A stretch of DNA of 64,000 bases. Source: Mycobacterium dioxanotrophicus (lineage in GTDB: Bacteria > Actinomycetota > Actinomycetes > Mycobacteriales > Mycobacteriaceae). The notes under the pieces are model-generated. The model saw nothing but the letters and a program-made list of their open reading frames with translations, had not been told where the DNA came from and did not search any database. The translations under genes and the position numbers were made by a program. The stretch covers positions 2,976,001 to 3,040,000 of the forward strand of contig NZ_CP020809.1 of the NCBI RefSeq assembly GCF_002157835.1, read 5' to 3'. Shown piece by piece: positions 38,942-52,461 of the stretch; within the stretch, counting starts at the first letter, position 1; the number at the start of each line of letters is the position of its first letter.

Positions 38942-40545
38942 CGCGTTCCTCCGTCTGGGTGGCGGCGCAGCGATCGTCCCGCCGTCGCTCCGGTGAGTTC
39001 CCCGTCGTCCAGAGCCAATTGGCCCCGGACGAACACGTGGGTGAATCCCGCGGCGGCCTGCCGCGGCTGGTCGTAGGTCGCGGTGTCGGCGACCGTGTCG
39101 GGATCGAACAGCGCCAGGTCGGCGGCGAAGCCCCGGCGCACGAAACCCCGGTCGGCCAACCGCAACCGACGCGCAGGCCGTCCGCTGAGGTGGCCGACGC
39201 ATTCCTCCAGCGACATCAGCCCGAGGTCACGGCAGTAGTGACCGAGATAGCGCGCGAAGGTGCCCCATCCGCGGGGGTGCGGTTTCGCGCCGACCAGCAG
39301 CCCGTCGCTGCCTGCGGTGTGCCGGGGATCTCGCATGATGGCTTGTACGTTCTCCTCGTGTCCGACGTGTTGCAGGATTCCACTGCCGAGCTCGTCCCGG
39401 AGCAGAATGTCGATGCACACGTCGAACGGTTCGCGGCCCTCCGCTGCCGCGATGTCCGCAATCGTCTGTCCCACATAGCGATTCAACGACGGGTCCTGCA
39501 CCCCGCTGATCTCGATGGTGTTCCACTCTGCGGTCACCCCGTGACACCCGTCGGATCCGGTGACCTCAAGATGCTCGCGAACGCGGGCCAGCACAGCAGG
39601 ATCTGTCAACCGCGCGAGCGTTTCCTCGGTGTTGCCCGCCGACGCCCAGCTCGGCAGGATCGCCGACAGCGTGGTGGCCCCGGGCAGGTACGGGTAGGTA
39701 TCGAGGCTGATGTCGGCACCCGCCGCGGCTGCGGCGTCGAGCATCGCCAGCAACTCGGGAGCGCGGCCCTTGTTCGGGCCGAAGTTCAGGGTCGCGTGCG
39801 CGAGATGCAGAGCGCACCCTGACCGGATGGCGAGGTCGATCATCTCCGCATAGGCCTGCAGTGCACCCGCGCCGTATGAGCGGTGGTGGGGGGAGAAGTA
39901 CCCGCCGTGGGCGGCCACCGTGCGGCACAGGGCCAACAGCTCGGCGTTGTCGGCGTACATGCCGGGGGTGTAGGTCAGGCCGAGGGACAGGCCGATGGCG
40001 CCCTCGGTCATCGCCTGGCCCACGATGTGCTGCATCGCGGCGATCTGGGCGTCCGACGCCGGCGTGTCGTCCCAGCCGACGGCCAGCGCACGCACCACGC
40101 CGTGTGGGACGAGATAGGCCGCGTTGGTGGCGATTCCGCGATCGAGCCGGTCGAGATACTCGCCCACTGAACGCCAGTCGAAGTCGAAATCGGCCGGATC
40201 GGAGTTCCAGCCGGCGATCTTGCGCCGGACGACAGCCAGCACCTCGGACGTGACCGGGGCGTAGGACAGCCCGTCCTGCCCGAGCACCTCGGTGGTCACC
40301 CCCTGGGTGATCCGTGACGGATGGGTGGGATTCAGCAGGATCTGCAGGTCCGAATGGGCGTGCATGTCGATGAATCCCGGCGCCAGGACCAGCCCGGCCG
40401 CATCGATCACCCGGTCCGCGTCGGCCGCGCCGGGACCGTGCCGATAAATCCCGGCGATCCGCTCGCCGTCGACGAGCACATCGGCCGAATACCGCGGCGT
40501 CTCAGTGCCATCGACGACAGTGGCGGCGCGGATGAGGGTGCGCAT
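38938..40545 (-). CDS. D-aminoacylase-family N-acyl amidohydrolase
   Basis: A 535-residue metal-dependent amidohydrolase. Metal motif H-x-H is at residues 62-64 (G-F-I-D-M-H-A-H-S-D), followed by the T-T-E-V-L-G-Q-D-G-L-S loop (83-94), later ligand histidines in S-P-H-H-R-S and L-A-H-A, and a late catalytic Asp in H-T-A-G-S-D. In classic D-aminoacylases the loop is G-N-C-G with a zinc-binding cysteine; here Asp91 replaces it, pointing to a different substrate. Together with the KDPG-route genes the likely reaction is removal of the acetyl group of N-acetyl-D-glucosaminate. The frame is open to 40644; ATG 40545 is used. It lies 5 nt after the dehydratase stop. Confidence 0.85.
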   Translation of the reverse strand: MRTLIRAATVVDGTETPRYSADVLVDGERIAGIYRHGPGAADADRVIDAAGLVLAPGFIDMHAHSDLQILLNPTHPSRITQGVTTEVLGQDGLSYAPVTSEVLAVVRRKIAGWNSDPADFDFDWRSVGEYLDRLDRGIATNAAYLVPHGVVRALAVGWDDTPASDAQIAAMQHIVGQAMTEGAIGLSLGLTYTPGMYADNAELLALCRTVAAHGGYFSPHHRSYGAGALQAYAEMIDLAIRSGCALHLAHATLNFGPNKGRAPELLAMLDAAAAAGADISLDTYPYLPGATTLSAILPSWASAGNTEETLARLTDPAVLARVREHLEVTGSDGCHGVTAEWNTIEISGVQDPSLNRYVGQTIADIAAAEGREPFDVCIDILLRDELGSGILQHVGHEENVQAIMRDPRHTAGSDGLLVGAKPHPRGWGTFARYLGHYCRDLGLMSLEECVGHLSGRPARRLRLADRGFVRRGFAADLALFDPDTVADTATYDQPRQAAAGFTHVFVRGQLALDDGELTGATAGRSLRRHPDGGTR

Positions 40546-40550
40546 CGGAT

Positions 40551-41861
40551 TCAGAAGTAGGTGCGGATGAGGTCGACCACGGGCGGATCGTCGCTGTCGC
40601 CGGCCAGCACCGGGATCCAGCGCCACTTGTCGAAGGCCGTACACGGGTGCGAAAGGCCCAGCCGCACAACGTCGCCGACGCGCAGGTCGGAGTCAGGGGA
40701 GATGCGCAGGAACGCGTGTTGATCGTTGACCGCGGTGATCGTCGCATCGGCGAGCGGGCGGGCCGGAGCTCCGAGCTCTGCGGCGACGAGCTGTGGAACC
40801 GGCAGCCCCTCGTCGAACGGGACGTCACGCTTGCCTGCGTCGAGCAGCGCCAGGCCGGGTTCCGGCCGCGACACCACGCGGGCCCACGTGTGCATCGCCG
40901 ATCGCAGCTGATAGTGGTGTTCCGGGTCGCGCGTGAACGGTGTGATGCCGGTGTAGAACCCGTCGTCGTGGATGGTCGCCGCTCCGGCGCGGACCACCAC
41001 ATGGGTCCGCCCGCCGGCCAGCGGCGCCAGCACCTCGGCGACCACGTCGAAATACGCGCTGCCGCCTGCGGTCACATACACCGCACCGTCGGGTGGGTAG
41101 TGCCCCGCGGTCTCGATCCGGTCGTGCAAGGCCGCCATGTCCTGCAGGTAGGTACGCACCCGCGCCAACGATTGCGCCGAGGAGTCGTGTGCCAGGGCGC
41201 CCTCGTAACCGGACACGCCTGCCACCCGCAGCACGGGGCTTGCCGCGATGCGCTCGGCGACCGCCGTCGCCTCCTCGACCGTGCGTGCCCCGGTTCGTCC
41301 GCCGGCCGCACCCAGCTCGACGAGTACCGGGATCGGCCGGGGGACGGGCACGTCGGTGAGCGCGCGCTCCATCGCATCGATGGTGCCGGGGGAGTCGGCC
41401 CAGGTGAGCACCTCCAGGTCGGGGTGCTCGGTCATCGCCTGGGCCAGCCAGTGCAGTGCACCCGGATCCACCAGGGCGTTGGCCAGCTGAATGCGCCGCA
41501 CGCCGAAATGCACGCCCACCCGCACCTGGCTGGCCGTGGCCAACGTGACTCCCCATGCCCCGCTGCGTATCTGGCGGTCCCACAGCACCGGCGACATGGT
41601 GGTCTTGCCGTGCGGCGCCAGCTCCACACCGCGGTCGGCGCACCACTGCGCCATGGCGGCGACGTTCGCCTCGAGGGCCGAATCGTCGAGCGTCATCACC
41701 GGTGTCATGAACGACGACAGTCGTGGCCCGGTGGCCAGGAACTCGGCGGTGGTGAGACCGGCCGCCGAAGCGGGCAGTGCCTTGTCCAGTACGGACAGTC
41801 GCTCGGCCGCCATGGCCTGCACTGCCTGGCCGTCTAGCGTCGGCTCGCTGCGAGTCGTCAT
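40551..41861 (-). CDS. Fold-type III PLP ammonia-lyase, DSD-like (glucosaminate dehydratase?)
   Basis: A 436-residue PLP enzyme of the alanine-racemase-N/D-serine-dehydratase-like family. The PLP lysine is Lys86 (A-P-H-G-K-T-T-M-S-P), and the C-terminal zinc pair His405 and Cys407 (S-H-P-C-T-A-F) is that of eukaryote-type D-serine dehydratase. Enzymes of this fold remove ammonia from beta-hydroxy D-amino acids; D-glucosaminate is such a compound (2-amino, 3-hydroxy), and a dehydratase of it yields 2-keto-3-deoxygluconate. That product feeds the kinase and aldolase next door, so I infer D-glucosaminate as substrate. D-serine or D-threonine are alternatives. First gene of the minus-strand operon. 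Confidence 0.85.
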   Translation of the reverse strand: MTTRSEPTLDGQAVQAMAAERLSVLDKALPASAAGLTTAEFLATGPRLSSFMTPVMTLDDSALEANVAAMAQWCADRGVELAPHGKTTMSPVLWDRQIRSGAWGVTLATASQVRVGVHFGVRRIQLANALVDPGALHWLAQAMTEHPDLEVLTWADSPGTIDAMERALTDVPVPRPIPVLVELGAAGGRTGARTVEEATAVAERIAASPVLRVAGVSGYEGALAHDSSAQSLARVRTYLQDMAALHDRIETAGHYPPDGAVYVTAGGSAYFDVVAEVLAPLAGGRTHVVVRAGAATIHDDGFYTGITPFTRDPEHHYQLRSAMHTWARVVSRPEPGLALLDAGKRDVPFDEGLPVPQLVAAELGAPARPLADATITAVNDQHAFLRISPDSDLRVGDVVRLGLSHPCTAFDKWRWIPVLAGDSDDPPVVDLIRTYF

Positions 41862-41890
41862 CGTCAGTTCCCCTGTATCGACCTGCTACG

Positions 41891-41917
41891 TTGCATATAG
41901 TGCAATCAGAGTTGCAA
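41891..41917. promoter_or_regulatory. Palindromic operator of the divergent sugar-acid locus
   Basis: TTGCATATAGTGCAA at 41891-41905 is an inverted repeat (TTGCA, 5-nt spacer, TGCAA), followed at 41912 by a third TTGCAA. It lies midway in the divergent promoter region between the dehydratase and the kinase genes and overlaps a -10-like TATAGT. An IclR regulator is encoded in the rightward operon, and IclR proteins bind such short palindromes, so it is its likely target. Confidence 0.55.
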
Positions 41918-41984
41918 ATTTAGGTGTGACATGTCTAACATGACGCCGACGCCGCGTCAATCCTCTACCCACCGAAGGACGGCT

Positions 41985-43040
41985 GTGCACGAACCGACCA
42001 CAAACCCGGTCCGGGGTGTCGCATGCCTCGGTGAGCCGCTCGTGCTGACCTCTGACGCGGATCCGCACCTGGCCGGTGCGCAGGCTGGATTGCACCTGGC
42101 CGGTGCTCAGGCTGGATTGCACCTGGCCGGTGCGGAAGCCAACGTGGCGGCCGGCCTGGTTGCCTGGGGCATCCCGGCCGCCTTCGTCGGCCGCCTCGGC
42201 GACGACGACTTCGGCGCACTGATCCGATCCGAGCTGATCGCGCGCGGCGTCGACGTCTCCGCCGTCGAAATCGACCCGACCCGGCCCACGGGGCACTACT
42301 CCAAGGTCACCGCGCCCGACGAGACCGGCGAGCCGCAAACGGTCAGTCGCTACACCAGATCCGGTTCGGCGGCCTCGGCGATGACGCCCGCGTTCCTTGA
42401 TTCGCCTGCCCGGGCGGCCGCCTTCAAGCACGCGGCGGTGGTGCACTGCAGCGGCATCACGGCGGCCCTGTCCGACACCTGCCTGGCGATGATGCGTCGG
42501 CTACTGACCGACCGCCCCGGCATCACCGGCCGGATGAGCTTCGACGTGAACTGGCGTGAACAACTCTGGCCCGACGGCGATCCCGCGAAGGTGGTCGACC
42601 TGGCCAACCGTGCCGACCTGGTCCTGGTCGGCGCGGACGAGGCGCTTCGGGTCATGGGCACCGCCGACCCGGCCGAGTTGCGCCGCATCCTGCCGGCACC
42701 GAACACCCTGGTCATCAAAGACGGTGCCCGCCGGGCCATCGCCGTCGACCGCGCGGGCGCCACGATCGTCGTTCCCGCGTTGAGCGTCGAAGTGGTCGAA
42801 CCGGTCGGAGCCGGCGACGCGTTCGCCGCCGGCTTTCTCAGCGGGATTGTGCGCGGCGAGGATACGGCCACCTGCCTGCGTCGCGGCCACCTCGGCGCGG
42901 CGGTCACCCTCACCGTGGTCGCCGACTCGGCCCCGCCACCGCCGGAAGAGCTGGCCCGGCAACTGCTCACCTGTTCGGAACGGCAATGGGCGGCCACCAC
43001 CGTCACCGCATCGGGCATCTCGATGCAGGACAGAGTCTGA
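41985..43040 (+). CDS. kdgK: PfkB-family sugar kinase (2-keto-3-deoxygluconate kinase)
   Basis: A 351-residue ribokinase-family kinase, predicted to phosphorylate KDG at O6. Substrate motif H-L-A-G-A-E-A-N-V-A stands in place of the usual G-G-A-E-x-N-V-A, the F-D-V-N-W-R-E-x-L-W segment is typical of KDG kinases, and the catalytic base is Asp278 in V-G-A-G-D-A-F-A-A-G-F. Residues 28-45 are two extra copies of a 9-residue unit (H-L-A-G-A-Q-A-G-L) caused by a 27-bp tandem repeat just before the substrate loop. The GTG at 41985 has AAGGA 5 nt upstream; ATGs at 41931 and 41940 are possible. First of kinase-iclR-ridA. Confidence 0.85.
   Translation: MHEPTTNPVRGVACLGEPLVLTSDADPHLAGAQAGLHLAGAQAGLHLAGAEANVAAGLVAWGIPAAFVGRLGDDDFGALIRSELIARGVDVSAVEIDPTRPTGHYSKVTAPDETGEPQTVSRYTRSGSAASAMTPAFLDSPARAAAFKHAAVVHCSGITAALSDTCLAMMRRLLTDRPGITGRMSFDVNWREQLWPDGDPAKVVDLANRADLVLVGADEALRVMGTADPAELRRILPAPNTLVIKDGARRAIAVDRAGATIVVPALSVEVVEPVGAGDAFAAGFLSGIVRGEDTATCLRRGHLGAAVTLTVVADSAPPPPEELARQLLTCSERQWAATTVTASGISMQDRV
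42065..42134 (+). repeat. 27-bp in-frame tandem repeat
   Basis: Two full units (42065-42091, 42092-42118) and 16 bp of a third (42119-42134), units differing by a single base. It adds 18 residues to the kinase without breaking the frame. Probably a replication slippage product. Confidence 0.95.
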
Positions 43041-43044
43041 TCAC

Positions 43045-43794
43045 GTGAGCCAGAGCCTCGCCCGCGCACTGCACCTGCTGATCCACCTCGGCAGCGGTCC
43101 GGCCACGCTGGACGAACTCGCCGCAGCCACCGATGTGCACAAGACCACCGTGCTACGCCTGCTGCGCACCCTGGCCGACGAGCGATTCGCCTTCCGCGAC
43201 CACGACAATCGCTACCACCTCGGGTCGCGAATCTTCGAGCTCGCCGAATATGGCGCCGACCAGCGCGAGATCCGGCAGATCGCGTCGCGCCACCTTGTCG
43301 AGTTCAACCGCACGTACGGCCGCACCACGCACGTCGCCGCCATGGAGGGTGACAGCGTCGTCTACATCGACAAACTCGAATCGCACGACCTCATCAGGAT
43401 GTACTCGCGAATCGGCTTGAGCGCCAACCTGAATTCCACCGCGGTGGCCAAGGTGATCCTGGCCGACCTGCCCGATGCCGAGCTGCGGCCGATCGTGGCG
43501 GCCATGGATTTCACGAAGCGCGCCGCGAACACCATCACCACCCCCGAGGCGTATCTGCGCGAGATCGAATCCGTCCGAGCCCAGGGGTGGGCCCAGGATC
43601 GCGAGGAGAACGAGCCGTCGATCAATTGCATCGGGGTTCCGGTCCGCGGCGCGTCCGGCAAGGTCGTCGCCGCGGTGTCGGTATCGGTACCCGAGGTGGT
43701 GTTGCCCTTTGACCAGTTGCTCGAGCTGCTCGAGCCGCTGCAGGCCGTATGCCAACGAATCTCCACCGACTGCGGCTACCGGCCGCGCCCCTGA
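43045..43794 (+). CDS. IclR-family transcriptional regulator
   Basis: A 249-residue IclR regulator. Residues 1-65 form the winged helix (L-A-A-A-T-D-V-H-K-T-T-V-L-R-L-L-R-T-L recognition helix), residues 80-245 the effector-binding domain with G-R-T-T-H-V-A-A and the closing V-A-A-V-S-V-S-V-P. Such proteins usually repress and are released by a sugar acid. KdgR-type members respond to KDG, which would be an intermediate of this locus. The GTG at 43045 lies 4 nt after the kinase stop. Predicted operator at 41891-41917. Confidence 0.9.
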   Translation: MSQSLARALHLLIHLGSGPATLDELAAATDVHKTTVLRLLRTLADERFAFRDHDNRYHLGSRIFELAEYGADQREIRQIASRHLVEFNRTYGRTTHVAAMEGDSVVYIDKLESHDLIRMYSRIGLSANLNSTAVAKVILADLPDAELRPIVAAMDFTKRAANTITTPEAYLREIESVRAQGWAQDREENEPSINCIGVPVRGASGKVVAAVSVSVPEVVLPFDQLLELLEPLQAVCQRISTDCGYRPRP

Positions 43795-43833
43795 ACCCAT
43801 CCCCGGGAAGCACGAAAAACGAGAGGTAGCACC

Positions 43834-44238
43834 ATGTCTGACTCACAGGTCATCCGCACCGACGGCGCGCCGGCGCCCGCCCACACCTTCAGCCAGGGCA
43901 TCCGCAAGGGTGGGCTGTTGCAGGTTTCCGGCCAGGGCCCGATGGACCCCGCGACCAACACCTACATCGGCGAGGGTGACGTCAAGGCGCAGACCCGCCG
44001 CACGCTGGAGAACGTCAAGGCGATCCTGGCCGCAGGCGGCGCAGGGGTCGACGACGTCCTGATGTTCCGCGTCTACCTCACCAAGCGCGAGGACTTCGCC
44101 GCCATGAACGAGGTCTACGGCGAATTCATCGCCGAGAACGTCAAGTCCGATCAACTGCCTTGCCGGACAACGGTATTCGTCGATCTTCCGCACGAAGTGA
44201 TGCTGGTCGAGATCGACGCGCTCGCTGCCGTCGGCTAG
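43834..44238 (+). CDS. RidA-family enamine/imine deaminase
   Basis: A 134-residue YjgF/YER057c/UK114 protein. The family core V-x-G-Q-G-P-x-D-P, the T-R-R-x-L-E-N-V-K-A-I-L-A-A-G-G helix, and the substrate-binding arginine in P-C-R-T-T-V-F-V-D-L-P are present. RidA proteins hydrolyse reactive 2-aminoacrylate-like enamines released by PLP dehydratases; the neighbouring locus encodes such an enzyme, so it likely speeds release of the keto acid and protects PLP enzymes. Shine-Dalgarno AGAGGTAG before the ATG. Its stop overlaps the convergent gene by 4 nt. Confidence 0.9.
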   Translation: MSDSQVIRTDGAPAPAHTFSQGIRKGGLLQVSGQGPMDPATNTYIGEGDVKAQTRRTLENVKAILAAGGAGVDDVLMFRVYLTKREDFAAMNEVYGEFIAENVKSDQLPCRTTVFVDLPHEVMLVEIDALAAVG

Positions 44239-45269
44239 GCCGCGCTGGTACGGCGCTGGGCCGGCTTCCTTGCCGGCCGCAGCACCGACAGCGAGAACGT
44301 CGTGTGCACCAGTGAGCCCGCCCGGTCGAGCAGTGTCTTGCGGTGCGGCAGATAGTGCATCGGCATACCGCGGCGATCGCGTGGCGGTGCCGTGAAGCTC
44401 GGTGCTTCCACCAGTGGGGCGTCGGCCGGGATCTTGCCCGACGCGCGCCGGTAGGCCGACAACGCCCGCGGATGTAGCCGGATCTCGTCGGGCACGGCCA
44501 CGAACGCCAGTTCGACGAGCTTGCCGAAGATCCGGAGCAACACCTCGTCACCCGGAGTCCAGCGCATCCCGGCCTTTTCCCGCAACGTGGGATCGAACAG
44601 GCCGGCGGCGATCCACCGCTGCGCGCCGACCAACGGTCGGAACAGTTGGTCCCAGACCGGGGTGGGCATCAGGACGAACCACGGTTTGGGAATCCGGATG
44701 TTGAAGATGTCGAGCGTGGCCCGGTTGATCTCGAGCTCGTCGCGGCACTTGGTGTCCCAGTACTCCTGGAACTCTTCCCAGGTCTCGGGTACCGGCCGCA
44801 TGCTCATGCCGTACATGCGGTACCACTGCACGTGCTCGTCGAACAGCTGGTGTTTCTCGGCCTCGGTGAGCCCGCCGCAGAAGTACTCGGCGGTCTTGAG
44901 AATCAGCATGAAGAACGTGGCGTGTGCCCAATAGAAGGTCTCCGGGTTCAGCGCGTGGTAGCGCCTGCCCTCGGCGTCGACACCCTTGATGGTGGTGTGG
45001 AAGGCCCTGATCTGCGCGCCGGTCTGCGCGGCCCGCTCACCGTCGTAGACGACGCCCATGATCGGGTACACCGACCGAGCCACCCGCTGCAACGGTTCGC
45101 GCAGCAAAATCGAGTGCTCTTCGACTCCGGCACCCAGCTCGGGATACATGTTCTGGATGGCGCCGATCCACACGCCGAGCATGCCGGTGCGCAGGTCGCC
45201 GAAGTATTTCCACGTCAGCGAGTCCGGGCCCAGCGGGTCCGACTCGGGGTTGGCTGCTCTCGCGGTCAT
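44235..45269 (-). CDS. MpaB/DUF2236-family oxygenase-like protein (Rv1645c-like)
   Basis: A 344-residue MpaB-family (DUF2236) protein. Members such as latex-clearing protein and MpaB are haem or oxygen-using cleaving enzymes. Seen here: conserved R-A-F-H-T-T-I-K-G, Y-W-A-H-A-T-F (the histidine expected at the haem) and W-Y-R-M-Y-G-M-S, then a basic arginine-rich end. No signal peptide. Substrate unknown. Position equals Rv1645c of M. tuberculosis, so the sugar-acid locus is inserted between tsnR and this gene. Start ATG at 45269. Confidence 0.82.
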   Translation of the reverse strand: MTARAANPESDPLGPDSLTWKYFGDLRTGMLGVWIGAIQNMYPELGAGVEEHSILLREPLQRVARSVYPIMGVVYDGERAAQTGAQIRAFHTTIKGVDAEGRRYHALNPETFYWAHATFFMLILKTAEYFCGGLTEAEKHQLFDEHVQWYRMYGMSMRPVPETWEEFQEYWDTKCRDELEINRATLDIFNIRIPKPWFVLMPTPVWDQLFRPLVGAQRWIAAGLFDPTLREKAGMRWTPGDEVLLRIFGKLVELAFVAVPDEIRLHPRALSAYRRASGKIPADAPLVEAPSFTAPPRDRRGMPMHYLPHRKTLLDRAGSLVHTTFSLSVLRPARKPAQRRTSAA

Positions 45270-45489
45270 CGTGTCCTCGTTGACTGGTCAATGACTCAGG
45301 CCTTGCGGTCTGCCACCCACGATAGTGATGACAACATACGTTGTCTACGAACCCGCGGCGCGTCGCCACGCAGTGTTACGCGGTGGAAATCGGGCCGCCG
45401 CACGGGCGTGACCAGCGCAGGAACCGACCCGGGCGGGAGTGTGAGCAAAGCTGCGCGCGGCATGATTGCCGGTCCGCGCGAGTGCCACA

Positions 45490-45495
45490 TACTCT
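45490..45495 (+). promoter_or_regulatory. -10 element of cyclase gene, leaderless
   Basis: TACTCT with 6 nt to the GTG at 45502. Confidence 0.45.
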
Positions 45496-45501
45496 TGCGC
45501 T

Positions 45502-47590
<2,089 letters not shown>

Positions 47591-47591
<1 letters not shown>

Positions 47592-50071
47592 TGCGCATTC
47601 CATACAGCTGGTTGCGAGACACGGTCCGCGCAGGCGCGCCGGGTTGGGACGTGTCGGCCGACGAGCTCGAGCAGGCCTTCATCCGCATCGGTCACGAGGT
47701 CGAGGAGATCATCCCGACCGGGCCGGTGAGCGGCCCGCTGACCGTCGGTCGCGTCGCCTCCATCGAGGAACTCACTGAGTTCAAGAAGCCGATCCGCGCC
47801 TGCACGGTCGATGTGGGTGAGGTTGAGCCCCGAGACATCATCTGTGGGGCAAGGAATTTCGCGGTCGGTGATCTGGTGGTCGTGGCACTGCCCGGTACCA
47901 CCCTGCCCGGCGACTTCACCATTGCCAAACGCAAGACCTACGGTCGCACGTCGGACGGCATGATCTGCTCGGCGTCCGAGCTGAACCTCGGCACCGACCA
48001 CAACGGGATCATCGTGCTGCCGCCAGGCACCGCCGAGCCGGGCACTCCGGCGGCGGAGCTGCTGGGCCTTGACGACGTGGTGTTCCATCTCGCGATCACG
48101 CCGGACCGCGGCTACTGCCTGTCGGTGCGCGGCCTGGCCCGCGAGATCGCCTGCGCCTACGACCTGGACTACGTCGACCCGGCCGATGTGACGCCGCTGC
48201 CCGCCGAGGGTGAGGCGTGGCCGCTGACCGTCCAGCCGGGCACCGGCGTGCAGCGGTTCGGGCTGCGACCGGTCACCGGTATCGACCCGGCCGCGGTATC
48301 GCCGTGGTGGCTGCAGCGTCGCCTGCTGCTCAGCGGTATCCGGGCCATCTCGCCGGCCGTCGATGTGACCAACTACGTCATGCTCGAGCTCGGTCATCCG
48401 ATGCATGCCCACGATCGCAGCCTCATCACCGGCGGTTTCGACGTCCGGTTCGCCCGCGACGGCGAGAAGGTCGTCACTCTCGACGACGTGGAACGCACGC
48501 TGAACTCGGCCGACGTGCTCATCGTCGACGATGTGGCCACCGCTGCCATCGGCGGCGTGATGGGTGCGGGCACCACCGAGGTTCGCGAATCCACCACCGA
48601 CGTGCTGCTGGAGGCCGCGGTGTGGGACCCGGCCGCGGTGTCCCGCACGCAGCGGCGCCTGCACCTGGCCAGTGAGGCCGGCCGACGCTACGAACGTTCC
48701 GTCGACCCGGCGATTTCCGTTGCCGCGCTGGACCGGTGTGCGACCCTGCTGGCCGAGATCGCAGGCGGCACCGTCGAGCCGACCCTGACCGACTGGCGCG
48801 AGGACGGCCGCACCGACTGGTCGCAACCCGCCATCGAGATCCCCGCGGACCTGCCGGACCGCACCGCCGGTGTCGAGTACGGCGCGGGCACGACAGCGCG
48901 TCGTCTGACCCAGATCGGCGCCGAGGTGACCGGCACCGAGACGCTCACCGTCACCCCCCCGAGTTGGCGACCGGACCTGCGCCAGCGTGCCGATCTGGTC
49001 GAGGAGGTGCTGCGCCTCGAGGGACTCGAGCGGATTCCGTCGGTGCTGCCGACGGCGCCTGCCGGACGCGGGCTCACCGCGGGGCAGAAGCGTCGCCGCG
49101 CGATCGGAAAGTCGCTGGCGCTGGCCGGATTCGTCGAGATCCTGCCGACGCCGTTCCTGCCTGCCGGAGTGTTCGACGCCTGGGGTCTGGCTGCCGACGA
49201 TCCGCGCCGCAACACCACCAAGGTGCTCAACCCGTTGGAGGCCGACCGCCCGCAGTTGGCCACCACCTTGCTGCCTGCGTTGTTGGAAGCATTGGCGCGC
49301 AACGTATCTCGTGGAACGTCCGATGTGGCGCTGTTCGCCATCGCGCAGGTGGTGGAACCGACCGAGCAGACCCGCGCCGTCGAGCGCATCCCCACCGACC
49401 GCAGGCCCACCGACGACGAGATCGCCGGGCTCGACGCCTCGTTGCCGCACCAGCCGCAGCACGTCGCGGCGGTGCTGACCGGCCTGCGTGAGCCTGCCGG
49501 ACCGTGGGGCCCCGGCCGGCCCGTCGAGGCAGCCGACGCCTTCGAGGCCGTGCGAGTGATCGGCCGGGCGATCGGTGTGGACTTCACGCTGCGTGCGGCG
49601 CAGGACCTGCCGTGGCATCCCGGCCGCTGCGCCGAGGTGGTCGTCGGCGAAACCGTCGTCGGCCACGCCGGTCAGCTGCACCCGGCGGTCGTCGAGCGCA
49701 CCGGGTTGCCCAAGGGCACCTGCGCGGTGGAGTTGGACCTCGACGCCGTCCCGATCGTCGAGACGCTGCCAGCGCCGAAGGTGTCGCCGTTCCCGGCGGT
49801 GTTCCAGGACATCAGCGTGATCGTCGGTGACGAGACCGCCGCGGCGAGCGTGGTGGACGCTGTCCGTGACGGGGCCGGTGAGCTGCTCGAAGACGTCAGG
49901 CTGTTCGATGTGTACACGGGCCCGCAGATCGGGGAGGGCCGCAAGTCGCTGACCCTGGCCCTGCGTTTCCGGGCCGCCGATCGCACGCTGACCGAAGACG
50001 AGGCCAGCGCCGCACGTGACGCCGCCGTGGCCGCCGCGGCCGAGCGGGTCGGCGCCGTCCTGCGTGGCTGA
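47591..50071 (+). CDS. pheT: Phenylalanyl-tRNA synthetase beta subunit
   Basis: Beta subunit of PheRS, 826 residues, carrying tRNA binding and editing. In order: short N-terminal linker; EMAP/OB tRNA-binding domain (about 40-155) with I-C-G-A-R-N-F; B3/B4 editing domain (about 215-380) with [11 protein letters not shown]5 domain (about 400-470); catalytic-like core; C-terminal FDX-ACB fold ending in [17 protein letters not shown]. The ATG overlaps the pheS stop by 1 nt. Repeat element copy B follows 10 nt after its stop. Confidence 0.97.

Positions 50072-52457
<2,386 letters not shown>

Positions 52458-52461
<4 letters not shown>

Noticed and set aside
41985..43040. 27-bp repeats taken as a CRISPR-like array
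   Set aside because: The units are directly adjacent without spacers and keep the kinase reading frame; a coding tandem repeat is the simpler reading.
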